Part shown: in pieces, positions 51,005 to 60,221 of the stretch
How positions within the stretch are numbered: position 1 is the first letter of the stretch
Layout: each line of letters opens with the position of its first letter
Assembly (NCBI RefSeq): GCF_000423925.1
Contig: NZ_KE384105.1
Location: 43,489 to 107,488, forward strand
Source of the DNA: Butyrivibrio sp. VCD2006
GTDB taxonomy: Bacteria; Bacillota; Clostridia; Lachnospirales; Lachnospiraceae
Direction of reading: 5' to 3'
Length of the DNA stretch: 64,000 nt
Translations under genes and position numbers: made by a program
The notes under the pieces: model-generated
Seen by the model: only the letters and a program-made list of their open reading frames with translations
The model's database searches: none
What the model was told of the DNA's origin: nothing

Positions 51005-51889
51005 TTATTCAGTTGCCTCGTCCGGCATAAACATGGTTCCGACACCCTTGTTGGTAAAGAACTCAAGAAGCAGGCAATGGGGTATTCTTCCGTCAAGAAT
51101 ATGCACTCTCTGAACGCCCTCTTTTACAGCATCTGTGCAGTTGGCAAGCTTGGGAAGCATGCCGCCTCCGATAGTTCCGCTTGAAATCAGTGCATCTGCC
51201 TCAGAGCAGGTCATCCTTGAGATAAAGGTTGAAGGATCATTGATATCCCTGTAAACACCCTCGATATCAGTAAGGAATGCAAGCTTCTCAGCATGAACAG
51301 CCTTTGCAATAGCACATGCTGCATCATCTGCATTGATATTGAATGTTTCAAAATTTTCATTCATACCTACAGGAGCAACAATAGGAAGATAGTCATTATC
51401 GAGAAGATCATATAAAATCTTGGGATCTACAGTCTCAACCTCTCCGACAAATCCAATATCCTGACCACCTGACAGCTTTTTCTTTGCCTTCAGAAGTCCT
51501 GAATCTTTTCCGCTTATACCGATTGCCTTAACTCCAAGCTCCTGTACCATTCTGACAAGACACTTATTCACGCGATTCAGCACCATCTCTGCAATTTCCA
51601 TAGTCTCTTCATCAGTAACGCGAAGTCCGTTAACGAACTCAGCTTCTTTGCCGACTTTTCCGACCCATTTGCTGATAGCCTTGCCACCACCGTGAACGAT
51701 TATAGGCTTAAAGCCAACGAGCTTTAAAAGAGTAACGTCCTTAATGACATTTTTCTGGAACTCCTCGCTCTCCATGGCACTTCCGCCGTACTTAACAACG
51801 ATGATCTTCCTGTTGTACTTCTGAATATAGGGAAGTGCTTCGATAAGCACTTCAGCTTTTTTCAAAACTTCCTGCATATGATTATCCAT
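51005..51889 (-). CDS. argB: Acetylglutamate kinase
   Basis: A 294-aa amino-acid kinase, the second step of arginine biosynthesis. It shows the phosphate-binding VVKYGGSAM, VHGGGKAIS, the acetylglutamate-binding NGLRVTDEETMEIAEMVL and INADDAACAIA near the ATP site, plus an N-terminal helix (MQEVLKKAEVLIEALPYI) typical of arginine-inhibited hexameric forms. It lies between argJ and argD, with a 58-bp repeat between it and argJ. Confidence 0.95.
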   Translation of the reverse strand: MDNHMQEVLKKAEVLIEALPYIQKYNRKIIVVKYGGSAMESEEFQKNVIKDVTLLKLVGFKPIIVHGGGKAISKWVGKVGKEAEFVNGLRVTDEETMEIAEMVLNRVNKCLVRMVQELGVKAIGISGKDSGLLKAKKKLSGGQDIGFVGEVETVDPKILYDLLDNDYLPIVAPVGMNENFETFNINADDAACAIAKAVHAEKLAFLTDIEGVYRDINDPSTFISRMTCSEADALISSGTIGGGMLPKLANCTDAVKEGVQRVHILDGRIPHCLLLEFFTNKGVGTMFMPDEATE

Positions 51890-51934
51890 TTTTCAATCCA
51901 CCTCCATAAACGCTAGTTTATATCTGACTCTGCC

Positions 51935-51992
51935 CGGTCGGATACAGGGTCCGTAATCGCCCAAAATACATGCGATAACGGTCCCCAGCTCC
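51935..51992. repeat. 58-bp dispersed repeat, copy 2
   Basis: Same start (CGGTCGGATAC) and end (GTCCCCAGCTCC) and same orientation as copy 1 at 37004-37061, with 3 differences. It sits between argJ and argB. Confidence 0.85.
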
Positions 51993-52024
51993 TTAAGACA
52001 CCTCATCTATGTCATTTCGTCATA

Positions 52025-53248
52025 TTATGAACGATAATCGGCATTGATTTTTACATAATCGTAAGTGAGATCACATCCCCACGCACTTGCTTCCTCGCTT
52101 CCGGAGTGCATATCTACATTTGCGATAACCTCCTTAGCTGAAAGAACCTTTGTAGCATACTCCTCATCAAATCCCTGCGGATTGCCATCTTTATATAAAA
52201 GTACGCTGCCCTCTGTACTCTCGATAGTAAGCTCAACCTTTTCAGGATCAAAGATAACTCCCGAATAGCCAAGGGCACAAAGTATACGTCCGAAGTTAGC
52301 ATCATGGCCATAGATCATTGCCTTAGTAAGTGATGAACAGATAACTGATTTTGCAAGAGTGCGGGCATTCTCCTTGGTATCAGCGTTAGAGACATGTACT
52401 GTAAAAAGTGCTGTTGCGCCTTCTCCGTCTCCCGCAAGCATTCTCGCCATCTCTTTACAGATAGCAAAAAGCGCTTCAACAAATGCCTCATAGTCCTCAT
52501 TTTCTTCAGTAATCTCAGGGTTACCTGCCTCACCGTTCGCAAGAACCATAAGAGAATCATTGGTAGACATATCTCCGTCAACCGAGATCATGTTAAATGT
52601 ATCAACAACAACAGTCCTTAAAGCCTTCTGAAGCAGTTCATGACAAATTGAAATATCTGTAGTTATGAAGGAAAGCATGGTGCACATATTGGGATGGATC
52701 ATTCCTGATCCCTTAGCAAGAGCTCCCATTCTGCAGGTCTTGCCGGCAGCCTCAAACTCAACTGCCATCTGCTTGGAATGAGTATCTGTTGTCATAATCG
52801 CCTCAGCGGCTGTTGTTCCTGCTTCCTCAGTATCCGAAAGCTCAGGCACCATCTTGGCAATACCGTTCTTTATAGCATCCATGTTCATCTGCATTCCGAT
52901 TACTCCGGTTGATGCCACAAGAACTGAATTCTCAGGAAGATTCAAAAGCAGTTCAACCTCAGCAGCGGTTTCGGCGCACACCTTTCTTCCTACTTCTCCG
53001 GTGCAGGCATTGGCAATTCCCGAATTACCGACGATAGCGTGAACCGGATGGATTCCGTTACACAGTTCCCTGTCCCATAAAACAGGAGCAGCTTTTACAA
53101 CATTACTTGTAAAAACTCCTGCCGCAGTGCAAGATGATTCGCTGTAGATAAGCATCATATCCTTGCGGTTTTTATACTTAATACAGGCCTCTGTACCGGC
53201 TGCCTTAAAGCCCTTTGCTGCTGTAACACCACCTGAAATTATTTTCAT
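52025..53248 (-). CDS. argJ: Bifunctional ornithine acetyltransferase/N-acetylglutamate synthase
   Basis: A 407-aa Ntn-type enzyme that recycles the acetyl group from acetylornithine to glutamate. It self-cleaves before Thr; the site here reads GSGMIHPNMC-TMLSF, with Cys where most enzymes have Ala. Other motifs are AVFTSNVVKAAPVLWDR, IVGNSGIANACTG and IYGHDANFGRILCALGYSG. The ATG at 53248 follows GGAGGC by about 5 nt. Confidence 0.95.
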   Translation of the reverse strand: MKIISGGVTAAKGFKAAGTEACIKYKNRKDMMLIYSESSCTAAGVFTSNVVKAAPVLWDRELCNGIHPVHAIVGNSGIANACTGEVGRKVCAETAAEVELLLNLPENSVLVASTGVIGMQMNMDAIKNGIAKMVPELSDTEEAGTTAAEAIMTTDTHSKQMAVEFEAAGKTCRMGALAKGSGMIHPNMCTMLSFITTDISICHELLQKALRTVVVDTFNMISVDGDMSTNDSLMVLANGEAGNPEITEENEDYEAFVEALFAICKEMARMLAGDGEGATALFTVHVSNADTKENARTLAKSVICSSLTKAMIYGHDANFGRILCALGYSGVIFDPEKVELTIESTEGSVLLYKDGNPQGFDEEYATKVLSAKEVIANVDMHSGSEEASAWGCDLTYDYVKINADYRS

Positions 53249-53306
53249 ATCTGCCTCCATTTCTCATCCGAAAGCTTCTCTAAAAGAGAAGACAATATCT
53301 TTTATT

Positions 53307-53750
53307 TCACTTAACGAATATCGTAAGGTTATTTTCATTGAGGGTAAAATCGTAGTAGTTCATGTCTGATCTGAGTGTCCACCCCATTCTCTGCCAAAAA
53401 GCATTTCCAACCTTATTGGTAACAAAGGCGTTCAGGCAAACCTTGTTAATCTTCTCTTCCTTCAATCTCTCAATGCAAAATTCAACCATCTTCTTGCCGA
53501 TTCCGTGACGTCTGTATTCTTTATTAACACACACGTGATAAAAGCATGCTCTTCTGCCATCATGACCGCAAAGAATCGCTCCTACAATTCTGCCATCTTC
53601 CACGTCCACAGCGCAGGTATTTGGATTTCTCTTTAAGAAAATCTCAACTCCCTCAAAGGAATCATCTAATGACCTTATTCCAAATCCTTCAATTGAATTC
53701 CACAGTGCATAAACTTCTTCATAATCATCTATAGTCATTGTCCGAACCAT
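53307..53750 (-). CDS. GNAT acetyltransferase within the arg operon
   Basis: A 147-aa GNAT protein (MVRTMTIDDYEEVYALWNSIEG) with the acetyl-CoA loop VCVNKEYRRHGIGKKMVEF and GNAFWQRMGWTLRSDMNYY. The start at 53750 follows GGAGG by 8 nt. It sits between argC and argJ on the same strand, so it could be a short N-acetylglutamate synthase that primes the pathway, or an unrelated acetyltransferase; position alone suggests the former. Confidence 0.8.
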   Translation of the reverse strand: MVRTMTIDDYEEVYALWNSIEGFGIRSLDDSFEGVEIFLKRNPNTCAVDVEDGRIVGAILCGHDGRRACFYHVCVNKEYRRHGIGKKMVEFCIERLKEEKINKVCLNAFVTNKVGNAFWQRMGWTLRSDMNYYDFTLNENNLTIFVK

Positions 53751-53807
53751 ACAACACTCCTCCATACGGACTATGTTTTAGAAATATAGGCTTTTAGCCT
53801 TAATTCA

Positions 53808-54863
53808 TCACGGGAAAGCAGGTACAAAATCAAGTCCCATGCTCTCATCAAGTCCAAACAGAATATTCATATTCTGAACCGCCTGACCTGCCGCACCTTT
53901 AACCAGGTTATCAATAGCACCCATCATGATGACGCGGCCTGTTCTCTCATCAATCTTAAAGCCTATGTCCACATAATTACTTGTCTCAACCCATCTGGTC
54001 TCAGGATAAACACCATCGGGAAGAAGTCTTATGAACTTCTCATCCTTGTAGTACTTCTCATAAGCTGCTCTGATATCAGCTGCAGCAGGAAGTGTTCCGT
54101 CTTCTTTTTTCACAAGTGATGCATATTCGGTTGCAAGGATACCGCGGTTCATAGGAATGAGATGAGGAGTAAAATTGATCAGTATCTCCTCTCCTGCCGC
54201 ATAGCCAAGCTGTTCCTCAATCTCAGGTGTATGTCTGTGATTGGTGACACCATAGGGCTTTACACTCTCATTAACCTCACAGAACAGATTCGCTGTCTTT
54301 GCTCCTCTTCCTGCACCTGATGTTCCGCTAAGCGCATCAACAATAAGTGTCTTGGGATCGATCAGCTTCTCTTTAATAAGAGGATATGCTGTCAAAATCG
54401 AGCAGGTTGTGTAGCATCCGGGATTGGCGATCAGTCTTGCACCTTTTATCTTGTCTCTGTTGATCTCGCAAAGTCCGTATACCGCTTCCTCAATGAACTG
54501 AGGCGACTTATGCTCTATTCCGTACCATTTCTCATATACAGCGACATCCTTGATTCTGAAGTCAGCTGAGAGATCAATGATTTTTACCTTATTAAGAATC
54601 TCCTCATTAACAAGTCCTGCGCAAAGGCCCTGGGGTGTTGCGGTGAATATAACATCCACTTCCTTAGCAAGTTCTTCCATATTATCATCGAGGCATTTAG
54701 CATCTACTATATTAAAGAAGTTTCCATAAACAGAACTGAATCTCTCATCTATATAGCTCCTGGAACCATACCACACTATCTCTGCCTGCGGATGTGAATA
54801 AACCAGCCTTGCTATCTCTGCTCCCGCATATCCGGTCGCTCCAATAATTCCAACCTTAACCAT
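53808..54863 (-). CDS. argC: N-acetyl-gamma-glutamyl-phosphate reductase
   Basis: A 351-aa NADPH-dependent reductase, the third step of arginine synthesis. It has the nucleotide-binding GIIGATGYAGAEIARLV and the catalytic Cys in IANPGCYTTCSILTAYPL, with HRHTPEIEEQLG and HLIPMNRGIL further on. It is first in the argC-GNAT-argJ-argB-argD unit and divergent from argG, with ArgR-like boxes in between. Confidence 0.96.
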   Translation of the reverse strand: MVKVGIIGATGYAGAEIARLVYSHPQAEIVWYGSRSYIDERFSSVYGNFFNIVDAKCLDDNMEELAKEVDVIFTATPQGLCAGLVNEEILNKVKIIDLSADFRIKDVAVYEKWYGIEHKSPQFIEEAVYGLCEINRDKIKGARLIANPGCYTTCSILTAYPLIKEKLIDPKTLIVDALSGTSGAGRGAKTANLFCEVNESVKPYGVTNHRHTPEIEEQLGYAAGEEILINFTPHLIPMNRGILATEYASLVKKEDGTLPAAADIRAAYEKYYKDEKFIRLLPDGVYPETRWVETSNYVDIGFKIDERTGRVIMMGAIDNLVKGAAGQAVQNMNILFGLDESMGLDFVPAFP

Positions 54864-54929
54864 AATCTACCTTCCTTTATATATTAGATTAGACAAGAGG
54901 CCCGACCTTTTGTCCTCTATTATCATATA

Positions 54930-55160
54930 CAACAAATGAATATTACTAATGTATTGTCTCACTTCTCATAGGCAAGTCAACACACCAGTTTCTCTATAAT
55001 ATTCATTTAATTATGCATAACGGAATAGTCATTCAATCTCGTTCCCATGCACAATTCATTATATGCTTTGCACTTTAGTATAATCAACTCATGTATTTTA
55101 TGCAAGCATTATTTATATTTATTCACTTAGACGTGCATTTTATAAATTTTTATGCATAAA
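54930..55160. promoter_or_regulatory. argC/argG intergenic region with ArgR-like boxes
   Basis: Several AT-rich motifs near the ARG-box consensus (TGAATAAAAATGCA-like) occur: TGAATATTACTAATGT near 54937, ATTCATTTAATTATGCATAA near 55000, TTTTATGCAAGCATTATTTA near 55096, and TGCATTTTATAAATTTTTAT ending GCATAA at 55134-55159. The last pair abuts the argG -35 box. Repression by ArgR with arginine is inferred; no argR gene is in the window. Confidence 0.55.
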
Positions 55161-55164
55161 ACTA

Positions 55165-55193
55165 TTGCAATATGTTTTTCAATGATGTATATT
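55165..55193 (+). promoter_or_regulatory. argG promoter
   Basis: TTGCAA, a 17-bp spacer and TATATT on the plus strand. The expected start near 55200 gives a leader of almost 300 nt. Confidence 0.7.
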
Positions 55194-55277
55194 CGCCTTA
55201 TGAATTACGGAGGCGACACCGTTCTCTGTTGAGAACCCGGCTTTCACGATTCAAACTAATATTCATATTGATAACAA

Positions 55278-55473
55278 GGTCGAACGGTCTGCTTCGGGGG
55301 CGCATCAGTATATATCTGATACTTTGCTGGCTATGAACCACGGAGGTAAGACCTACAAATCGCAAGTGCCCATGCACGCAGCGATTTGTGACCAGGGCTT
55401 ACCGGAGTGTCCGGTTCAACGCAAGCAAATATCAGATATATATTGAAAAGCCCACAAAGCAGATTGTTCGACC
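55278..55473 (+). other. Long structured leader hairpin of argG
   Basis: The leader folds into a long stem: GGTCGAACGGTCTGCTT (55278-55294) pairs along all 17 positions (two G-U) with AAGCAGATTGTTCGACC (55457-55473). Inside it, TATATATCTGATA (55309) pairs with TATCAGATATATA (55430), then TTTGCT with AGCAAA, GGTAAG with CTTACC and ACAAATCGC with GCGATTTGT. It ends about 10 nt before the AAGGAGG of argG. No known riboswitch signature was recognised. An attenuator or a foldback insertion are both possible. Confidence 0.75.
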
Positions 55474-55495
55474 GTATATAAGTAAGGAGGAAGTT

Positions 55496-56719
55496 ATGGC
55501 GAAAGAAAAGGTAATACTTGCATATTCAGGTGGTTTGGATACTACGGCGATCATACCGTGGCTCAAAGAGAATTATGATTATGAAGTTATTTGCGTTTGC
55601 ATAGACTGCGGACAGGAAGAAGAACTGGACGGACTTGAGGAGAGAGCTAAGAGCTGTGGTGCTTCTAAGCTTTACATACTTGATGTTATTGATGAGTTCT
55701 GTGATGAGTACGTTGTTCCCTGCGTTCAGGCACACGCTGTATATGAGAACAAATATCTCCTTGGTACTTCCATGGCTCGTCCTCTTATCGCAAAGAAGCT
55801 TGTTGAAATAGCCAGAAAAGAAGGCGCTGTTGCTATCTGCCACGGTGCTACCGGTAAGGGTAACGATCAGATCCGCTTCGAGCTTGGTATCAAGGCTCTT
55901 GCTCCTGACATCAAGATCATCGCAGCTTGGAGAAGTGACAAGTGGACAATGGATTCACGTGAGTCCGAGATTGAATACTGCAAAGCACATGGAATTAACC
56001 TTCCCTTCTCTGCTGACAGCAGCTACAGCCGTGATCGTAACCTCTGGCACATTTCTCATGAAGGTCTTGAACTTGAAGATCCCGGACAGGCTCCAAACTA
56101 TAAGCACCTCTTAGTACTCGGCGTAACACCTGAGGATGCTCCCGATGAGCCTACAACAGTTACCATGACCTTCGAAGGTGGTGTTCCGAAGTCAGTTAAC
56201 GGAAAAGAGATGAAGGTTTCCGATATCATCCGCACTCTCAATAAGCTTGGTGGTGAGAACGGAATCGGTATCGTTGATATCGTAGAAAATCGTGTAGTAG
56301 GAATGAAGTCCCGCGGCGTATATGAGACTCCCGGCGGAACAATCCTTTACGAGGCACATCAGCAGCTCGAGGAGCTCATCCTTGATCGTGACACTTATAC
56401 AATGAAGAAGGATATGGGCAATAAGTTTGCTGATCTTGTATATGAAGGAAAATGGTTCACACCTCTTCGTGAAGCTGAGCAGGCTTTCATCGAGTCAACT
56501 CAGAAGTATGTAACCGGTGAAGTTACCTTCCGTCTCTACAAGGGCAACATCATCAAGGCAGGTACATCATCACCCTACTCACTTTACAATGAGTCAATCG
56601 CATCCTTCAAGACAGGTGACCTTTACGATCACCACGATGCTGAAGGTTTCATCAACCTCTTCGGTCTCTCCTGCAAGGTTCGCGCAATGAAGATGCAGGA
56701 AGTAGAAAGTAAAAAATAA
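55496..56719 (+). CDS. argG: Argininosuccinate synthase
   Basis: A 407-aa ATP-dependent ligase joining citrulline and aspartate. It has the PP-loop VILAYSGGLDTTAI, GTSMARPLIAKKLVE, ICHGATGKGNDQIRFELG and SDSSYSRDRN-like ADSSYSRDRNLWHIS. The ATG at 55496 follows AAGGAGG; an upstream in-frame start at 55388 lies within the structured leader and is rejected. It is divergent from argC. argH is not in the window. Confidence 0.97.
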   Translation: MAKEKVILAYSGGLDTTAIIPWLKENYDYEVICVCIDCGQEEELDGLEERAKSCGASKLYILDVIDEFCDEYVVPCVQAHAVYENKYLLGTSMARPLIAKKLVEIARKEGAVAICHGATGKGNDQIRFELGIKALAPDIKIIAAWRSDKWTMDSRESEIEYCKAHGINLPFSADSSYSRDRNLWHISHEGLELEDPGQAPNYKHLLVLGVTPEDAPDEPTTVTMTFEGGVPKSVNGKEMKVSDIIRTLNKLGGENGIGIVDIVENRVVGMKSRGVYETPGGTILYEAHQQLEELILDRDTYTMKKDMGNKFADLVYEGKWFTPLREAEQAFIESTQKYVTGEVTFRLYKGNIIKAGTSSPYSLYNESIASFKTGDLYDHHDAEGFINLFGLSCKVRAMKMQEVESKK

Positions 56720-56771
56720 TGTTCACGCAGCTTATACTGGCTGCGCCGAAATAACCGACTAAAACTCCTTA

Positions 56772-56808
56772 TGACGGGGCAGGCTGGCATAGTTCACCTG
56801 CCCCGTCA
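56772..56808 (+). terminator. Terminator of argG
   Basis: A 12-bp GC-rich stem (TGACGGGGCAGG / CCTGCCCCGTCA). The downstream sequence is only moderately T-rich. Confidence 0.75.
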
Positions 56809-56947
56809 CTATTGTGAGTACCTTATGGAGAGCAGAGCTGTTTGAGCATCAGCGCCAAGTAAGCACTGTATTTTAATGCCTTACAAGGACACAAGAATTC
56901 CGGGTGTGTTATTGCGTAGCAGGTTTTTATGATTTAAAATATCTTTC

Positions 56948-57241
56948 ATGAACTCACTGGAATATTTATTGGCATATTTGGGAATAATTAACTTAATAAG
57001 CTTTCTTATTATGGGGAATGATAAGAGGAAGTCTAAGCGGAATTCTTTCAGAACTCCCGAATCAGTTCTGTTTCTTCTCGCTCTTATGGGCGGAAGCATC
57101 GGAAGTATTCTTGGCATGTCCATTTTCAGGCATAAAACCAAGCATTGGTATTTTGTCGTAGGAATGCCTCTTATTCTTATTATTCAGGTTGGAATCGTGG
57201 TGGCGATTAAGATGTCTCCCATAGAAATACTATTCAGATAA
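56948..57241 (+). CDS. DUF1294 membrane protein
   Basis: A 97-residue membrane protein with the DUF1294 pattern: NLISFLIMGNDKRKSKRNSFRTPESVLFLLALMGGSIGSILGMSIFRHKTKHWYFVVGMPLI. Two or three helices. In this family the motif FRHKTKH is nearly invariant; function is unknown. It is 14 bp from the LytTR regulator and probably co-transcribed. Confidence 0.88.
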   Translation: MNSLEYLLAYLGIINLISFLIMGNDKRKSKRNSFRTPESVLFLLALMGGSIGSILGMSIFRHKTKHWYFVVGMPLILIIQVGIVVAIKMSPIEILFR

Positions 57242-57255
57242 ACTCGAGGTTTCGT

Positions 57256-58014
57256 ATGCATATAGCAGTTTTTGATGACAACATAGCTGACAGAAAGCAG
57301 ATGGAGCGTCTCCTTCGTCGACAGTCAGATCGCTATCAGAGTGAAGGCAAGGAGCATTTTTACACTGACCTTTATGGCAACATCCCTGCTCTCCTGCGCT
57401 TTCCGCAGGTATACGATATTATTTTCATTGATATGGCAGAGCCTGATCCTGATGATGAGAGGTTCAAAACAGGAATTGATGTAGCAAAACTGCTCTTTGA
57501 AATAGGCGGCATTAAAAATGTAGTTATGTGTTCTTCCAAACACGATTACAAAGAACTTGCAAAGGAAGCAGCAATTGAAGATGAGCTCCTTTTTATAGAA
57601 AAACCCATCAAGGTGAAGGAGCTTGAAGCTATCCTCTCATTGTGTGAGGAGCGTCTTGGTGATCCGATACCAACACTGGAGCTTAGAGGTGAAAACCAGA
57701 CGATTTATGCAAGAGAAAATGACATTATCTACGCTGAGATGATAGCCACGCATCAGCTCACAATTTATCTGACGGAAAACAGAAGCATTTCACTTATTAC
57801 GGATATTTATAATCTGTACGAGCAGTGTGAGATATTTACTGCAATGTGCCCCATTTCCCAGAATTCAATGATCAATGTTAATCATATTCAGAGCGAGGGC
57901 TTTGGGTCAGTCACAATGGATACAGGCGTTAAGCTCAAGGTTTCCTTTGCCTACAGGAATAACATCAAAGAAATCAGAAGGCGTCTGGCTGCAAAGGCAG
58001 CTGCCCAAAAATGA
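57256..58014 (+). CDS. LytTR-family response regulator
   Basis: A 252-aa regulator with a receiver domain (AVFDDNIADRKQMERLL, DIIFIDMAEPDPDDE, LLFIEKPIKVKEL) and a C-terminal LytTR DNA-binding domain (IYARENDIIYAEMIATHQLTIYLTENRSISL...FTAMCPISQNSMINVNHIQ). No kinase lies next to it. LytTR regulators often control cell-wall or exported products; targets are unknown. Confidence 0.85.
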   Translation: MHIAVFDDNIADRKQMERLLRRQSDRYQSEGKEHFYTDLYGNIPALLRFPQVYDIIFIDMAEPDPDDERFKTGIDVAKLLFEIGGIKNVVMCSSKHDYKELAKEAAIEDELLFIEKPIKVKELEAILSLCEERLGDPIPTLELRGENQTIYARENDIIYAEMIATHQLTIYLTENRSISLITDIYNLYEQCEIFTAMCPISQNSMINVNHIQSEGFGSVTMDTGVKLKVSFAYRNNIKEIRRRLAAKAAAQK

Positions 58015-58080
58015 ACTATCTGTAAAAGAAGCTGCCGAAAAATGAAATATCAGCAAAAATAAAGCCATGTTCAATTTAAT

Positions 58081-59097
58081 CTACATGGCTTTTTTATTTT
58101 TCCCATGAATTCTGAAAACATACGCACAAATAATAGTACCAACCGTAAAGATAAATACATTAAGCACGGCATTCCATTTTTCATGAAGTCCGTAATGAAT
58201 GATCAGATTAAGGAAAAGCCAGTGATACAGGTATAACCCGTATGTGATATCAGGCTTCACTCTCTTAGCGGGCAGGCAATATGCCGCCAGAATCGTGAGT
58301 ATGCTTGTCACTGTTCCTCTTAGGAAATCAGTATAGTATCCAAATCCGCATTCCGGAAGAATATTCAAAATTATCTGAAGAAGGAGAAACGCCGCACAAA
58401 TTACTTTGATATTCTCCTTTTCATAGAGTCTGCAGGTCTGAAAAAGAACTCCCACCAAAAACCAAAAAGCATAGGGAATGAAGGTCCTCTCAAACAGCTT
58501 TTGCACAGTCTCGGAAAGCCCCGGAACAAACACTCCGGAAAGCACATTGAGTGCTCCAAAGAAAACTGTAACAGAGAGCCAAAGTCCCAGGCTCCTGCTG
58601 CCACGCGCAAGCTTTTTCACAGCAACTATTACTACATAGAGCTGAATGATCACGGTAAAAAACCACATAGTCCCGTTAAAGCTTCCTGTCGCGAAGTCCT
58701 TAAGGCAGCTCGGAGTATTGGCAAAGCCCACGCCCTGAATAATCAGCCATTTTATCATGGAGCTGTCAAACTTATCTCCCACAATAAAATAATAAACCGC
58801 AACAAATACAGCCATGCTGAGCCACATATCCAGGTAAATGCGCTTTATTCTCTTTTTAAGAAAAGGCAATGCCAAAGCTCCCGACCTCTCAAAGGAGGCG
58901 GATACCAGAAACCCACTCATAGTAAGAAGAATAACAGTCGGCTGAAAGAAGGTTGAGATTCCTCTCAGCACTGTCATCTGCAGCTTAACATCTGGCATGT
59001 GATACCCGACAATCCCTGTGAAATGCAAAAACATCACACAAAAAGCCGCATAATATCTTATATAGTCAAAACAGTTTCCAGATTCTTGTCTAGTCAT
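58081..59097 (-). CDS. Membrane acyltransferase, acyltransferase-3 family
   Basis: A 338-aa polytopic protein with about ten helices. The start shows the family's RxxxxxDYIRYYAAFCVMFLHF with the catalytic-type His. The ATG at 59097 overlaps the last bases of the peptidase gene, so the two genes are coupled. Such enzymes O-acetylate surface sugars or other exported molecules; the target is unknown. Confidence 0.85.
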   Translation of the reverse strand: MTRQESGNCFDYIRYYAAFCVMFLHFTGIVGYHMPDVKLQMTVLRGISTFFQPTVILLTMSGFLVSASFERSGALALPFLKKRIKRIYLDMWLSMAVFVAVYYFIVGDKFDSSMIKWLIIQGVGFANTPSCLKDFATGSFNGTMWFFTVIIQLYVVIVAVKKLARGSRSLGLWLSVTVFFGALNVLSGVFVPGLSETVQKLFERTFIPYAFWFLVGVLFQTCRLYEKENIKVICAAFLLLQIILNILPECGFGYYTDFLRGTVTSILTILAAYCLPAKRVKPDITYGLYLYHWLFLNLIIHYGLHEKWNAVLNVFIFTVGTIICAYVFRIHGKNKKAM

Positions 59098-60169
59098 TTT
59101 CATATTTGATCTTAAGATCATTTCCCCGTACAGTTACTTTTGCCTTGGCCCCCATGATCACAGGTATCATGGGATCAATGTGTCCTATGTCCGCATCCAT
59201 GATTATAGGAGCATCAAAACATGAAACGATGTCAGTAACAGCATTATACTGATCTGCTCCCATCATCTCCTGTCCGAATGCAGTTATAGGGCGTCCGATT
59301 ATAAATCCGGCAGCATCGTCAAACCATCCTGCCTCTTTCAAATTCCACATAGCCCTTCTGTAAGCCATGGGATTAAGATCACATGCCTCAAGTACCCAGA
59401 TAATGTTCTTATACTCTTTCTTGAACTCTTTTACCTTATCGAACCTTGTACCCACCAGGGTTGCAAGAATATCGAGGCAGCCACCTAATAATATTCCATC
59501 AAAGCCAATCTCAGCTTCAGCGCCTGCTTCTTTAGCCATTCCATCTTTGCAAATGAAGTTCTTAAGTACCTTGTCAGAATTGTATTCATAGGGAACATCA
59601 AAGTTAAAAGTCGTATAGTCAGGCTCTGTCTCGGGCTTTTCTTCCTTTGAAGGATCCACAAAGCGCTCATATCCCGAAAACTCATTCTTCGTTCCCTCCA
59701 AAAGAGCAATCGCATCAGTCTCCGGAAGCTCCCACTTTTTGGAAAATCCTGAAATACATGGGCCGTATATTCCCTGTACTCTTGAAATTGTCACAAGAGG
59801 AAAAATGAAATTGGTGTTATCGGAATAGCCAATAAACCACTTAGGCTTTTCACTCTTAAGTGCTTCAAAATCAACATGGGAGATTGTCTCACACATAAGC
59901 TCTCCGCCACCTGCTGAGATTATCGCATCTATGTCACTTCTTTTATAAAACTCTGTAAGCTCTGCAGCAGCTACCTTCGGATCAGTATTTATACCGATTC
60001 CGTCATTTTTAAAAAGCGTGTCACCTTCTGTTATTTTGTAGCCTCTGTTCTCAAGATTCCTTTTTGCAAATTTGTACATCGAATAGTATGGCTCGCTTGA
60101 GGGGCCAAAGGAAGGAGCTGTAATACCAATATTGTCTCCGGGCTTTATATATTCAGGTTTTCTAATCAT
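59090..60169 (-). CDS. S66-family peptidase (LD-carboxypeptidase/MccF-like)
   Basis: A 359-aa Ser-Glu-His peptidase. It shows the N-terminal GDNIGITAPSFGPSSEP, IDAIISAGGGELMCE and the nucleophile Ser in WFIGYSDNTNFIFPL, with the Glu in WVLEACDLNPMAYRR and the late His in ADIGHIDPMIPV. The size and the loop after the nucleophile fit MccF-like members, which cleave antibiotic peptides or nucleotide conjugates, rather than short LdcA. It is translationally coupled to the acyltransferase gene. Confidence 0.87.
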   Translation of the reverse strand: MIRKPEYIKPGDNIGITAPSFGPSSEPYYSMYKFAKRNLENRGYKITEGDTLFKNDGIGINTDPKVAAAELTEFYKRSDIDAIISAGGGELMCETISHVDFEALKSEKPKWFIGYSDNTNFIFPLVTISRVQGIYGPCISGFSKKWELPETDAIALLEGTKNEFSGYERFVDPSKEEKPETEPDYTTFNFDVPYEYNSDKVLKNFICKDGMAKEAGAEAEIGFDGILLGGCLDILATLVGTRFDKVKEFKKEYKNIIWVLEACDLNPMAYRRAMWNLKEAGWFDDAAGFIIGRPITAFGQEMMGADQYNAVTDIVSCFDAPIIMDADIGHIDPMIPVIMGAKAKVTVRGNDLKIKYEND

Positions 60170-60221
60170 GTTTACCTCCAGGCAAAATTGTAATTTTATT
60201 GATGTTTGGATTCAGTAAAAT

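Noticed and set aside
55278..55473. Known riboswitch such as B12, SAM or c-di-GMP class upstream of argG
   Set aside because: The conserved boxes of these classes are absent; only the paired stems can be supported.
56881..57141. Minus-strand frame opposite DUF1294
   Set aside because: It is an antisense shadow of the DUF1294 gene with no features of its own.
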